Shown: positions 16,749-26,206, numbered from the stretch's first letter. The stretch: DNA of 64,000 bases from JAIKWW01 sp052169645 (GCA_052169645.1 JBQNCA010000001.1:1-64000), one strand, 5' to 3'. A program made the numbers and translations. Notes: generated by a model not told the origin, from the sequence alone.

Positions 16749-17714
16749 TTACAGAGAGAATTTTTCGTCTATCTTATCCGAAGCTTTTTTAAGAATTCCC
16801 ATTTCTATAAATGCTTCCTTGGCAATGGCTGCCATAATTTTATGACCTGCCGGATTAGGATGAAGTCCGTCAAAGAAATATCTGCCGTATCCCGCCCTGA
16901 GCTTCGTCTTCATTCCGGTGTCAAAATCTATATAAGGCATACAGTTGGCTTTAGCAAATACCAGCAGCCATTCTTTGTAAATAAGAAGATTCTCACGGCA
17001 AGCATTATAATCTATCAATACCTTCCACTCATCCGGCACCTTCTTGTGATCAGGCTCCGGCACTATTCCGATTATAGGAATAATTCCCTTATCAAGCGCC
17101 ATCTGTGTCATCATTACGATATTGTTGGTAACATATTCCACCGGATTCTGCCCCATTATATCATTGCCGCCTCCCATTATAAGCACAGCCTTTGCGTTCA
17201 AATCTATAACATGCTCATGAAACCTCGCCAACATATTACCGGTGGTATCACCGTCCATTCCCAAATTGAGAAGATTTATTTCTTCTTCACGGCGCAGCCT
17301 GCCAATCCATGTCTGAGAGCCTTCAACCTGTGCTCCGTAGGTTATACTGTCACCTATGCATACTATGCGGTCATCCTTACTTATCTTGTCGAGATGCTCT
17401 GCAATATATTCGGTGTCTATGGCAATACTGTTCGCAGCCCCTTCTATAGGAATCGCCGAGGCATTAAAATTTTCCTCGGCAAGCTCATCCATAAGCTTCT
17501 GCTCCATCTCCCGATTTTTTTCCTGAAATTTACGGTTAGCCTCCTCCTGAAGCTTCCTGTCGTAATCCCGCTCAGCCTGCTCGATCTCAGCCTCCGACAT
17601 GACCTTGAAAAGTGTATCCTGACCTTCATTCAAAGTGTAGGTCCTCACATGCATCCCGTCCACTATCTGTTTTTCCACATTTACACCGGATTTTGATTTA
17701 TTTTTTTCAGCCAT
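16749..17714 (-). CDS. SGNH/GDSL-type hydrolase with N-terminal coiled coil
   Basis: The 321-residue protein joins a charged N-terminal region (about 1-105, with a Gln/Glu/Lys-rich coiled coil near 45-75) to an SGNH hydrolase domain. Block I is CIGDSITYG (nucleophile Ser), block III is GGGNDI and block V is DGLHPNPAGH (catalytic Asp-His). No signal peptide is present, so it should act in the cytoplasm, unlike many secreted GDSL lipases. The substrate cannot be predicted from this class. It starts the minus-strand run that continues with the sirtuin and SurE genes. Confidence 0.87.
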   Translation of the reverse strand: MAEKNKSKSGVNVEKQIVDGMHVRTYTLNEGQDTLFKVMSEAEIEQAERDYDRKLQEEANRKFQEKNREMEQKLMDELAEENFNASAIPIEGAANSIAIDTEYIAEHLDKISKDDRIVCIGDSITYGAQVEGSQTWIGRLRREEEINLLNLGMDGDTTGNMLARFHEHVIDLNAKAVLIMGGGNDIMGQNPVEYVTNNIVMMTQMALDKGIIPIIGIVPEPDHKKVPDEWKVLIDYNACRENLLIYKEWLLVFAKANCMPYIDFDTGMKTKLRAGYGRYFFDGLHPNPAGHKIMAAIAKEAFIEMGILKKASDKIDEKFSL

Positions 17715-18078
17715 ATCGCACCTCCGTATATCTCTGCCGTTTCAAGCATATACCGCTGATGATTTCGTATTTTCACTTTATTTATTCTACTATGAATAGG
17801 TACTTGACGCAAATTATACCATAATAGTAGAGATATCCGTATGTAGATTTCATGTAGTTTTTTTGATATCCTTGATATGAATGATATTTTAATACATGAA
17901 ATTCAAAAATGATTTTAACAAATGTAAATAAAATTAATAAAAGCTGTACGGCAGAGCCGCTTTCAAAGGATATAAACCTGAGCATCCACGAATCGTAGAA
18001 GATCTGTTCTATAAGTGTACACGGCACGGGTAAATAACCTTTTGGCGGAATAAACAAAAAACAGAAAGGATATTTGAC
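17715..18078. other. Divergent intergenic region between SGNH hydrolase and NAD(P)HX dehydratase
   Basis: Promoters for both divergent genes should lie in these 364 bases. The region is AT-rich with no clear -35/-10 pair. A 91-codon open frame on the minus strand (17782-18057) has no ribosome binding site or recognisable domain, so I do not call it. Confidence 0.4.
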
Positions 18079-19083
18079 ATGTCTGAAAAAATTAATGAAT
18101 CAATTATCGATATCACCGAAGAAATGGTCTGGTCATACATGCCGCACCGCATAGAAGAAAGCCACAAAGGAACCTACGGCAAGCTTCTATGTGTTGCAGG
18201 CAGCGACCGTTTCCGAGGTGCGGCAGCTCTCGCTGTGGAGGGGGCACTTCGTACAGGCTGTGGTATTACAGAACTCGCTTCTGTTGAAAACGTATTCCAT
18301 TCCGTTCAAAGCAGATTGCCGGAATGCATACTTTACCCATGTCAAATGTCCGATTACGGCGGCATTTCCGCTGAAATGGCAGAGGCTCTTTCAACCGAGC
18401 TGCAGAATGACTATACTGCACTCATGATGGGACCGGGCATGGGAAACAATCCTGATACTGTGAAGCTTGTACGTCATCTCGTCGATTCGGCCCCTTGCGG
18501 TGTTATTCTTGATGCCGATGCCTTAAACGCTCTGGCACCCTTATTTTCACATCCTATAGAGCGTTCTGAGGATCCTGCTTACAATGTATATACTCGCTCC
18601 GCTTCCGATAAAAAGCTATATGGAGAAGAAGCTGTTTTCAAAATTTCCGACTGGCCTCGCCCCGTCGGAAGCTTTCCTATGATAGTTACTCCTCATCCCG
18701 GTGAAATGGCTCGGCTCTGCAATCTTTCAGTTGCAGAGGTCAAGGCTAATATAGAACAGGTTGCCGTACGTTTTGCAATTGATAATAAATGCGTTACCGT
18801 ATTGAAAGATCATCGCACAGTAATAGCCTCTCCCGGAGGGCGTATCTGGCGCAATGCTTCCGGCAATTCGGGACTTGCAAGAGGCGGAAGCGGTGACATT
18901 CTTGCAGGGATGATAGGCTCTTTTCTGGCTCTAGGAATGGACGCTGCAGAAGCTGCTATATGCGCAGTATGGCTTCACGGCGCTGCTGCGGACAGGTGTG
19001 CCTGCAAATTGAGCAAGACAGGCATGCTTCCTCACGATATTTTTGCGTATCTGCAGGAACTGCTTAGTGAAAACGGCAGATAG
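18079..19083 (+). CDS. nnrD: ADP-dependent NAD(P)H-hydrate dehydratase
   Basis: The 334-residue enzyme repairs hydrated NAD(P)H, working with NAD(P)HX epimerase. The carbohydrate-kinase-like fold is shown by HKGTYGKLLCVAGSDRFRGAA, MGPGMGN, VTPHPGEMARL and the nucleotide-binding GNSGLARGGSGDILAGMIG near the C-terminus. It corresponds to the C-terminal half of the bifunctional Nnr protein; the epimerase (NnrE) domain is absent here and must be encoded elsewhere. A roughly 25-residue segment near 155-180 is longer than usual. The start follows AGAAAGGA at suitable spacing. It is monocistronic, with a strong terminator just downstream. Confidence 0.93.
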   Translation: MSEKINESIIDITEEMVWSYMPHRIEESHKGTYGKLLCVAGSDRFRGAAALAVEGALRTGCGITELASVENVFHSVQSRLPECILYPCQMSDYGGISAEMAEALSTELQNDYTALMMGPGMGNNPDTVKLVRHLVDSAPCGVILDADALNALAPLFSHPIERSEDPAYNVYTRSASDKKLYGEEAVFKISDWPRPVGSFPMIVTPHPGEMARLCNLSVAEVKANIEQVAVRFAIDNKCVTVLKDHRTVIASPGGRIWRNASGNSGLARGGSGDILAGMIGSFLALGMDAAEAAICAVWLHGAAADRCACKLSKTGMLPHDIFAYLQELLSENGR

Positions 19084-19101
19084 CTTATCTTATAGCGCAA
19101 C

Positions 19102-19156
19102 AAACGGCATATCCCTACAGATGACATCTATGAGGATATGCCGTTTATTATTTTTT
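19102..19156 (+). terminator. Terminator of the NAD(P)HX dehydratase gene
   Basis: A perfect 13-bp stem (AAACGGCATATCC at 19102-19114 with GGATATGCCGTTT at 19134-19146) is followed by ATTATTTTTTG. Confidence 0.9.
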
Positions 19157-19196
19157 GAAAATATTATATTTCGAGAGTTAAAGAAAAAAGTATAGA

Positions 19197-19302
19197 TAAA
19201 ACTCGCTATACATATTTAAGAAATCAAGATGTACAGCGATTTGACAAACAGTATGTGCAAACCCCGCTATATATGTTGAAAAATCAATATGTATATCGGC
19301 AT
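19197..19302. repeat. Two tandem imperfect hairpin units
   Basis: Two related units follow one another: CGCTATACAT...ATGTACAGCG (about 19204-19238) and CCGCTATATAT...ATGTATATCGG (about 19264-19298). Each can fold into a stem-loop with an AAATCAA loop element. They lie between the nnrD terminator and the end of leuB. No coding potential is visible. Confidence 0.5.
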
Positions 19303-19400
19303 AATCTTTTTTCGAAGAAGACTAAGGACATAGAAAAATTGTAGATTACCACCCCGTAAATTAGGGCAACAACCGGAACGGTAAATCTCATAGCAGGTAT

Positions 19401-20474
19401 TTATTTTACAGCTGCTGCAATAAGCCTTCCCGCTTCAACGGTTCCGGTCCTTGCATCTCCTACAGCCGCTATATCTCCGGTTCTAACCCCGTCAGCTAAA
19501 ACCTTGCCTACTGCCGCTTCTATTGCATCAGCCTCACTCCCGAGTCCGAAAGTGTATCTGAGCATCATTGCGACAGAAAGTATAGTCGCCATAGGATTTG
19601 CAATATCCATGCCTGCTATATCCGGGGCACTTCCATGTATAGGTTCATACATTCCGAACCCCCCATCTCCGAGCGATGCGGAAGGCAACATTCCTATAGA
19701 TCCGGTTACCTGACTTGCTTCATCCGACAATATATCCCCGAACAGATTGCTTGTAAGGATGACATCGAACTGCTGAGGATTTCTGATAATCTGCATAGCC
19801 GCATTATCAACATAAAAATGATTCAGCTCGACTTCAGGATATTCTGCCGCAACCTCCTCGACAACTCTGCGCCAGAGACGTGAACTGTCCAACACATTCG
19901 CCTTGTCGACACTCGTAACCTTTTTTCTGCGCTTCATCGCCATGTCAAATGCAACTCTTGCGATTCTCCTTACCTCTCCCTCGGAATACTGCTCAACATC
20001 ATAAGCCGCCATTCCCATATCGGTCTGCTTTGAACCTCTTTCTCCGAAATAGATACCTCCGATAAGCTCTCTGACTATAACAAAATCCAGTCCGCCTTCA
20101 ACCAGTTCCCTGCGCAGCGGACAAGCATCAGAGAGTTCGTCAAACATCATAGCCGGTCTTATATTGGCGAACAGCCCCAATTCCTTTCTCAGTCCGAGCA
20201 GCGCACGCTCAGGACGATTTTCACTTGGCTGTTCATCCCACTTAGGTCCGCCTACAGCTCCGAGCAGAACCGCATCGCTGTTCTTGCATACATCTATAGT
20301 TTTTTGAGTCAACGGTTTGCCGTATTCATCTATAGAGCAACCTCCCGCAAGCACCTCTTCAAATTCAAATTTATGTCCGTATATTTCGCCGATTCTGTTC
20401 AACACGAGAATTGCCTGATCCACTACCGAAGGACCTATTCCGTCACCCTTTATAACTGCAATTTTTATATCCAT
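19401..20474 (-). CDS. leuB: 3-isopropylmalate dehydrogenase
   Basis: The 357-residue enzyme oxidatively decarboxylates 3-isopropylmalate in leucine synthesis. Hallmarks are IAVIKGDGIGPSVVDQA at the N-terminus, RPERALLGLRKELGLFANIRPA, the ELIGGIYFG loop, DKANVLDSSRLWR and GSAPDIAGMDIANPMA in the cofactor region. The ATG at 20474 is chosen because GGAG lies six bases upstream; a TTG four codons earlier would overlap that site. It is the last gene of the leuA-leuC-leuD-leuB operon, about 150 bases after leuD. Confidence 0.97.
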   Translation of the reverse strand: MDIKIAVIKGDGIGPSVVDQAILVLNRIGEIYGHKFEFEEVLAGGCSIDEYGKPLTQKTIDVCKNSDAVLLGAVGGPKWDEQPSENRPERALLGLRKELGLFANIRPAMMFDELSDACPLRRELVEGGLDFVIVRELIGGIYFGERGSKQTDMGMAAYDVEQYSEGEVRRIARVAFDMAMKRRKKVTSVDKANVLDSSRLWRRVVEEVAAEYPEVELNHFYVDNAAMQIIRNPQQFDVILTSNLFGDILSDEASQVTGSIGMLPSASLGDGGFGMYEPIHGSAPDIAGMDIANPMATILSVAMMLRYTFGLGSEADAIEAAVGKVLADGVRTGDIAAVGDARTGTVEAGRLIAAAVK

Positions 20475-20628
20475 TTTTTGCTCCAATCGTTAATTTGCGT
20501 TTGACTATTAATCTTTAACTGCTATGTAAAAAATTATTTTGTAAAAGCTATCTAAAAAAATATATCTCGTGTATATCTTATATTTTCAATCTTATCGTAT
20601 ATTCACTTTTAACAATCTTACTCATATT

Positions 20629-21123
20629 TTACGAATCGGCAAGCTTGCTTTTTGTATAATCCACAAGTCCGTTAGCAGCAATCAGTGCCCGTATAAATTC
20701 AGGCATAGGCTCGGACTGATAGCTTTCTCCTTTTGAAATATTTGTTATTACACCGGTTTCAAAATCCACCTCAATATCATCTCCCGGCATTATTTTTTCG
20801 GAAGCCTCCGGACATTCCATTATAGGCAAGCCGATGTTTATGCAATTTCTAAAAAAAATTCTGGCGAAAGAAGCCGCTATTACACATTTTACTCCGGCTG
20901 CTTTTATGGCGATCGGGGCATGTTCTCTTGAAGATCCGCAGCCGAAATTCTTATCCGCCACTATGAAATCTCCCTGTTTTACATTCCCTGCAAATTCCGC
21001 ATCTATATCTTCCATACAATGCTTTGCAAGCTCCGCCTCGTCAGAGGTATTAAGATATCTTGCCGGAATGATAACATCAGTATCAACATTATCTCCGTAT
21101 TTATATACAAAACCCATATTCCT
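20629..21123 (-). CDS. leuD: 3-isopropylmalate dehydratase small subunit
   Basis: The 164-residue protein is the swivel-domain subunit that pairs with LeuC to isomerise isopropylmalate. The motifs YGDNVDTDVIIPARYL, FIVADKNFGCGSSREHAPIA and ASFARIFFRNCINIGLP are diagnostic. The ATG at 21123 follows AAAGGAGAGGA; a longer frame beginning at 21153 overlaps the leuC stop and lacks a site. The short form fits the HACN-type LeuC/LeuD pair rather than the larger enterobacterial enzyme. The gap to leuC is only seven bases. Confidence 0.96.
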   Translation of the reverse strand, partial: RNMGFVYKYGDNVDTDVIIPARYLNTSDEAELAKHCMEDIDAEFAGNVKQGDFIVADKNFGCGSSREHAPIAIKAAGVKCVIAASFARIFFRNCINIGLPIMECPEASEKIMPGDDIEVDFETGVITNISKGESYQSEPMPEFIRALIAANGLVDYTKSKLADS

Positions 21124-21130
21124 CTCCTTT

Positions 21131-22390
21131 CTACAACGCATGAGGGTCCGCAATTTTACCCATTACAGCTGAAGCCGCAGCCACAGCCGGACTTGCCAGA
21201 TAGACCTCGGATTCCACATGTCCCATCCGTCCTACAAAATTCCTGTTCGTAGTGGAAACCGCACGCTCACCTGCAGCCAATATTCCCATATGTCCTCCGA
21301 GACATGGTCCGCAGGTAGGCATTGAGAATACAGCTCCGGCATCTATAAAGATTTCAGCCCAACCACGTTGTATGCATTCCTTATAAATGTTTTGAGTTCC
21401 CGGAATTATGATACAACGAACATCTCTGTCTACCTGTCTGTCCTTTAAAATTTCAGCTGCAGTGCCCATATCGGAAATATTGCCGTTGGTGCAGGAGCCT
21501 ATCACAACCTGATCGATTTTAATATCGCCGACTTTATCTATAGTTCTGGTATTATCAGGAAGATGCGGGAACGAAACCGTAGGTTTCAGCTCTGAAAGAT
21601 TTATCGTATAAATTTCATCGTATTCAGCGTCTTCATCAGCCGCATAAACCTTAGGCTCTCTCTTTGAACGACCCTTTAAATATTCGGCTGTAATCTCGTC
21701 TACTTCAAATATTCCGTTCTTTCCGCCCGCCTCTATCGCCATATTCGCCATGGTCAGCCTTGCATCCATATTCAGATATCTGAGTCCGTCTCCGGTAAAT
21801 TCCATGGACTTATACCTTGCCCCCTCAACACCGATCATCCCGATTATGTGAAGAATTATATCCTTTCCGCCCACATATCCCTTAGGCTTTCCTGTGAGAA
21901 CGAATTTCAATGCGGATGGAACCTTAAACCATGATATCCCTCTCGCCATACCTGCAGCTATATCCGTAGAACCCATGCCCGTAGAGAACGCTCCGAGTGC
22001 TCCGTATGTGCATGTATGGGAATCCGCCCCTATAATTACATCCCCTGCGGTCACAAGCCCCTGTTCCGGTAATAATGCATGCTCTATACCTACTCTGCCT
22101 ACTTCAAAGTAATTGGTCAGATCCTGTTCTCTGGCAAATTCTCTCAGAACCTTGCACTGTTCAGCCGCCTTGATATCCTTATTAGGCGTAAAATGATCAG
22201 GCACGAGAAAAACTCTGTCCTTGTCAAAAACCTCGCTCGCCCCCATTTCCGCTAAATTCTTTATCGCCACCGGTCCGGTTATGTCATTTGCCAGCACCCC
22301 GTCCAAGCTTGCCTCTATAAATTGTCCCGCCTTTACAGCATCCAATCCGGCATGAGCTGCCAGGATTTTCTGTGTCATGGTCATTCCCAT
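21131..22390 (-). CDS. leuC: 3-isopropylmalate dehydratase large subunit
   Basis: The 419-residue aconitase-family subunit has the catalytic 4Fe-4S site: GSCTNGNISDM supplies one cysteine and PTCGPCLGGHMG the other two. The GADSHTCTYGALGAFSTG and DHFTPNKDIKAAEQ segments are also conserved. Its length of about 420 residues, rather than 466, places it in the archaeal/clostridial homoaconitase-like group. The start follows TTAGGAG; a second ATG two codons later is possible. It lies between leuA and leuD. Confidence 0.97.
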   Translation of the reverse strand: MGMTMTQKILAAHAGLDAVKAGQFIEASLDGVLANDITGPVAIKNLAEMGASEVFDKDRVFLVPDHFTPNKDIKAAEQCKVLREFAREQDLTNYFEVGRVGIEHALLPEQGLVTAGDVIIGADSHTCTYGALGAFSTGMGSTDIAAGMARGISWFKVPSALKFVLTGKPKGYVGGKDIILHIIGMIGVEGARYKSMEFTGDGLRYLNMDARLTMANMAIEAGGKNGIFEVDEITAEYLKGRSKREPKVYAADEDAEYDEIYTINLSELKPTVSFPHLPDNTRTIDKVGDIKIDQVVIGSCTNGNISDMGTAAEILKDRQVDRDVRCIIIPGTQNIYKECIQRGWAEIFIDAGAVFSMPTCGPCLGGHMGILAAGERAVSTTNRNFVGRMGHVESEVYLASPAVAAASAVMGKIADPHAL

Positions 22391-22547
22391 AGTTTTTTCT
22401 CCTAACTTATCCTTCTGTTTTTATATTTAATCCGGTTCTTAAGTTATGCGCATCTCTTTTATCAGATACCTGTATCCGTCAGATATTTGAATTTTTATTA
22501 ATATTGAAAACACTTTAAATTAAAAAATATATGAATATACCGTCTTC

Positions 22548-24101
22548 TCATCCTGCGAATGAACTTCGCTCGCTTTCTTCATATAAAAGTTTATTTACCG
22601 CATTTATATATGCCGTGATGCTCGCCTCTATAACATCTGTAGAATATCCTCTGCCTCTTGTTATAATAGGCTTTTCATCTTTCCTTCCCTTGACAGGCTC
22701 ACTGATAGTTACCGTAGCATCGCCGAGCGCATCCTTTCCCTCCGTAATGGAATTGAGTTGATAATCTTCAAGGTGCAGCTTTCGCCCGACTATATCTTCT
22801 ATCGCATTAAACGCAGCATCTATAGGTCCGTCGCCTATTGCTACCTTTTCTATCCGTTTGTCATCCTTTATAAGACTGACTATTGCTGTTGCAGTTATTG
22901 TATTTCCGCTGTTTGTAACGAATTTATCCAGCTGATAAGTGCGTGGAATGTTAATAGTTTCCTTAGTCAGCATAGCCTCTATATCGCTGTCATACACATG
23001 TTTCTTCTTATCCGCAATATCCTTGAACTTCACGAATGCGTTCTCCAGCTCGTCATCTGTTATATCATAACCGAGCTCCTTTATCCTCGCACGCAGGGCT
23101 GCTTTTCCTGAATGTTTACCGAGAACCAGACTCTTTTCATTGATACCTATTGATTCAGGAGTCATTATTTCGTAAGTGGCTTTATTTTTCAGAACTCCGT
23201 CCTGGTGTATCCCTGCTTCATGTGCAAATGCATTTTCACCCACTATAGCCTTATTAGGCTGAACCTTTACTCCTGTTATACGGCTGAGGAGATTCGAGGT
23301 ACGCATAATTTCCGTAGTCACAATCCCCGTTTCCGCCTTAAGCACATCCTTTCTTGTATTCAGCGCCATCACGATTTCTTCCAATGATGCATTCCCGGCA
23401 CGTTCTCCGATTCCGTTTATCGTACATTCAACCTGCGTAGCTCCGGCTTTTATCGCCGCCAACGAATTTGCGACACCGAGACCGAGGTCGTTATGGCAAT
23501 GAACCGAAATAACAGCATCATCCAATGCAGGGCATGCCTTACGAATAGCCATGATAAAATCGTAATATTCATCCGGAGTGATATAGCCTACGGTGTCGGG
23601 AATATTTATGGTTTCAGCGCCTGCCTTTATAACTGCATCGAAGATTCTTGCAAGAAATTCCACATCACTTCTGGTTGCATCCTCAGCGGAAAATTCTATA
23701 TCGGATACGAAACTCTTTGCATACTTAACCATCGCAACCGCGCTCTCCACAACCTGATCCGGAGTCATGAGAAGCTTATATTCCATATGAATCGGAGATG
23801 TTGCTATAAATGTATGTATCCGTGGAGATACTGCATTCCTGACAGCCTCAGCTGCTCGTTCAACATCATTGGGTACGGCACGGGCAAGACTTGCAACCGT
23901 ACAATTTTTAACAGTTTCAGCAATGGTTTTTACGGATTTGAAATCCCCCGGCGATGATGCGGCAAAACCGGCTTCCATAATGTCGACTCCCAATCTTTCC
24001 AATTGCTTTGCCATTTCTATCTTTTCTTTTAAATTCATGCTGCATCCCGGAGATTGCTCACCGTCACGAAGTGTCGTGTCAAATATTTTTATCTTTTTCA
24101 T
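22548..24101 (-). CDS. leuA: 2-isopropylmalate synthase
   Basis: The 517-residue enzyme condenses acetyl-CoA with 2-oxoisovalerate, the first committed step to leucine. The TIM-barrel domain begins KIFDTTLRDGEQSPGCSMN and contains SVHCHNDLGLGVANS and NGIGERAGNASLEE. The C-terminal domain (about 390-510) is the leucine-binding regulatory domain, so feedback inhibition is expected. The ATG at 24101 has a GGGAGG site; the longer open frame runs back through the T-box leader and is not the start. It is the first gene of the operon and is controlled by the T-box upstream. Confidence 0.97.
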   Translation of the reverse strand: MKKIKIFDTTLRDGEQSPGCSMNLKEKIEMAKQLERLGVDIMEAGFAASSPGDFKSVKTIAETVKNCTVASLARAVPNDVERAAEAVRNAVSPRIHTFIATSPIHMEYKLLMTPDQVVESAVAMVKYAKSFVSDIEFSAEDATRSDVEFLARIFDAVIKAGAETINIPDTVGYITPDEYYDFIMAIRKACPALDDAVISVHCHNDLGLGVANSLAAIKAGATQVECTINGIGERAGNASLEEIVMALNTRKDVLKAETGIVTTEIMRTSNLLSRITGVKVQPNKAIVGENAFAHEAGIHQDGVLKNKATYEIMTPESIGINEKSLVLGKHSGKAALRARIKELGYDITDDELENAFVKFKDIADKKKHVYDSDIEAMLTKETINIPRTYQLDKFVTNSGNTITATAIVSLIKDDKRIEKVAIGDGPIDAAFNAIEDIVGRKLHLEDYQLNSITEGKDALGDATVTISEPVKGRKDEKPIITRGRGYSTDVIEASITAYINAVNKLLYEESERSSFAG

Positions 24102-24184
24102 ATAAATCCTCCCGTTGATTGTAAACTTATCAAATCGCTGTATCCTTTTTAATAAGTGCATATATCCGAACTTGCTTGAAAAAC

Positions 24185-24495
24185 TGAAAAATCCCTGAAG
24201 CCGCTCTTGCGACTTCAGGGACGATAATTCAATTACCGCGGTACCACCCTGCTTATCATGTATGCCATGATCTCTCGGCAACCTGTCAGGCTGTCAGCTG
24301 TGATAACGGTGCCTTCCGTCATCTCTTAGTTACGCTGCTTTCTATTATGTACATTTATATACATTGCTGCGATGTTCAGAGATGCTGCTCGGGAGTGAGA
24401 TGACGATATTCTGCATACCGACTCTCAGCATATATCGGCTCTCTGTGATGCGTCAAATATTTCAATTCTCCGTCATTGCATTTGTTTTTTATATT
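24185..24495 (-). ncRNA. T-box leader (leucine) of the leuACDB operon
   Basis: The conserved T-box sequence AGGGTGGTACCGCG lies at 24237-24250 on the minus strand. It is followed by a terminator stem (CCCTGAAG at 24213-24220 with CTTCAGGG at 24193-24200, then T5). Stem I shows the typical GAGAGCCG...GCTGAGAG pattern, followed by CTC-ACTCCCGAGC. The CTC at 24397-24399 is in the usual specifier position, which fits a leucine codon. Uncharged tRNA-Leu would stabilise the antiterminator and allow transcription of leuA onward. Confidence 0.94.
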
Positions 24496-24501
24496 GACGC
24501 T

Positions 24502-24530
24502 ATTATATCCACCTTGATTTTTTTTGTCAA
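24502..24530 (-). promoter_or_regulatory. Promoter of the leu operon
   Basis: On the minus strand TTGACA (24525-24530) and TATAAT (24502-24507) are separated by exactly 17 bases, a perfect consensus sigma-A promoter. The expected start site lies a few bases before stem I of the T-box. Confidence 0.92.
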
Positions 24531-24805
24531 CAACATTTATCATATATAAACTTTATATTTTCGAATCGTGATATAAATCACTTTATTTATACTATAACAA
24601 TTTAATTGCTACCACACATTGAATCAAAAGACATTTAAATTTATTTACGCCATGATTTTTTCTTAGTATTAATAAAATAAAAATTCAAAATTGATGTGTT
24701 TTAATATCTGCACCCTACAAATGTAGGATGTATTTTATTTAAATAATTGATATGCTTATATTAAACTAAAAACATAAATCTCTGTCAGTAAGGAGGATCG
24801 ATTTA
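24531..24805. other. Divergent intergenic region before the secreted CuAO-like gene
   Basis: A short palindrome CCTACA-AA-TGTAGG (24714-24727) lies about 80 bases before the secreted-protein gene and could be an operator or weak hairpin. No consensus promoter for that gene is clear. Confidence 0.35.
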
Positions 24806-25723
24806 ATGAAACGACATAAAAAGAAAATTATAAACATTATTGCGATTTCCTGTATCTTGGCTGTTTGTATCGTTCAGACACCGGTATTTGCTGCAAACAG
24901 TTCTATCGAAGTAGCTGTTTTTCAAGACGGAACATCGAAGAAGGTTACTTTCAATAACAGTCTGGGATATCCCTTTATAGATGCCAACAATCGCACCCTT
25001 TGTCCTCTGAAAACCATTGCAGATACTATGGAATTAAGTGTTATATGGAATGCTGAAAATCGCACGGCATCATTTACCGGAGGAGGAAATGTATCTATAC
25101 AGACGGAAGAAGGCGAAAAATCTCTGAATATTCAGCAAACTATAAGATTCACCATAGGAAAGAAAACCTATACTGTAGAAGCTGATACCTTTAATTCCGA
25201 AGGAAAAGCCATAGATCATGTCAATGCCGTGGTTTCAATGGACACCGCTCCGATTATAAAGAACGGAAGGACATATGCGCCTGTGAGATATCTTGCAGAG
25301 GCATTTGCCTGTCAGGTAAGGTGGGATAAAAAACATAATGCCGTCATAATAGGTCAGCCGAGCCCTGCCAATGCCCCACAGGATATCTACGATCTTGTAA
25401 ATCAAAAATTTAACGGCGCATTCAGCGATATACATGACCAACATATATATACATTACTTGATGCATATAAACGCATACAGCGTTATGAGAAGGATATGGT
25501 GAATTCCGATACAGCTGAAATTCCTCGTCTCGCTTTCAGAACCGATGAGCCGTTCCTTGACAGTGAGTCCTACACATATGCCTGGGGTTGGGTATTTGAC
25601 ATAGATTCAGTAGGTGACGACCTCAAATGCATACCTTCGGTTTATAAGTTATACGTAGACTCCGAAGGGAGTGTTTGGAAATATGAAAACGATCGGTGGA
25701 ATGGGGTCTACGGTGCAGGCTGA
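24806..25723 (+). CDS. Secreted protein with copper amine oxidase N-terminal-like domains
   Basis: The 305-residue protein has a signal peptide (basic KRHKKK, hydrophobic core, cleavage near VFAANS at residue 30). It then has two halves of the copper-amine-oxidase-N fold: PFIDANNRTLCPLKTIADTMELSVIWN and PIIKNGRTYAPVRYLAEAFACQVRWD. These domains are common in clostridial surface proteins and have no oxidase activity by themselves. The remaining roughly 130 residues contain no domain I recognise. The start follows a strong AAGGAGG. A cell-wall binding or structural role is likely but unproven. Confidence 0.85.
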   Translation: MKRHKKKIINIIAISCILAVCIVQTPVFAANSSIEVAVFQDGTSKKVTFNNSLGYPFIDANNRTLCPLKTIADTMELSVIWNAENRTASFTGGGNVSIQTEEGEKSLNIQQTIRFTIGKKTYTVEADTFNSEGKAIDHVNAVVSMDTAPIIKNGRTYAPVRYLAEAFACQVRWDKKHNAVIIGQPSPANAPQDIYDLVNQKFNGAFSDIHDQHIYTLLDAYKRIQRYEKDMVNSDTAEIPRLAFRTDEPFLDSESYTYAWGWVFDIDSVGDDLKCIPSVYKLYVDSEGSVWKYENDRWNGVYGAG

Positions 25724-25768
25724 TCTTTTAAAACATATATCCGTGTACGTCATCAATCTTTTAAAATC

Positions 25769-25800
25769 AAAGAGCCGGCGGCTAAGCCGATGGTTCTTTG
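25769..25800 (+). terminator. Terminator of the CuAO-like gene
   Basis: AAAGAGCCGGCGG and CCGATGGTTCTTT form an imperfect stem followed by GATTCTTCTT. Termination strength is uncertain. Confidence 0.55.
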
Positions 25801-25853
25801 ATTCTTCTTCGCTTTCGCTCATCGAATCCGCTACTTAAGTTTCAACAAAAGAA

Positions 25854-25900
25854 AAAGACCGCCATACACGCTGATTTATCAGCGTATATGGCGGTCTTTA
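25854..25900. terminator. Convergent bidirectional terminator
   Basis: A long stem (AAGACCGCCATACACGCTGAT with ATCAGCGTATATGGCGGTCTT) is flanked by A and T runs. It lies between the plus-strand CuAO-like gene and the minus-strand DUF951 gene and could serve both. Confidence 0.85.
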
Positions 25901-25988
25901 CACGCACATCCGACCTATACCGCTTCCCCGAATATATATAATTCGGCAATATTTAGCTTCGGTAAAATTCCTTTACACTGTCGATATC

Positions 25989-26174
25989 TCAATCAGCATT
26001 TATTTTTACGAGATTTTTTTCGAGCTTATTTCTTATAATCGTGACTTGAGAACCGCAGCCGCAGCATTTCAGTTTGACATCCATACCTGCCCGTATAACT
26101 TCAAATTTATTACCGCCGCAGGGATGAGCTTTTTTTAATGTAAGTCTGTCACCGATTTCCAATCTTACGGACAT
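25989..26174 (-). CDS. DUF951 family protein
   Basis: The 61-residue protein contains the DUF951 signature: LTLKKAHPCGGNKFEVIRAGMDVKLKC followed by CGCGSQVTI and a basic tail (RNKLEKNLVKI). The PCGG, KCCGCG cysteines and a basic surface suggest a small nucleic-acid or metal-binding protein, but the function is unknown. It follows serS by 32 bases and probably shares its transcript. In Bacilli a DUF951 gene also lies near the replication origin, consistent with this window. Confidence 0.9.
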   Translation of the reverse strand: MSVRLEIGDRLTLKKAHPCGGNKFEVIRAGMDVKLKCCGCGSQVTIIRNKLEKNLVKINAD

Positions 26175-26206
26175 ATCGCCACCCCCATGTAATAACAGTT
26201 TTTCAG

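Noticed and set aside
16728..17696. A 322-codon plus-strand open frame opposite the SGNH hydrolase gene
   Set aside because: The minus strand shows clear SGNH motifs; the opposite frame has no domain and a composition rich in His and Cys typical of antisense frames.
17782..18057. Minus-strand 91-codon frame between SGNH hydrolase and nnrD
   Set aside because: It lacks a ribosome binding site and recognisable protein features, and the region should hold promoters for divergent genes.
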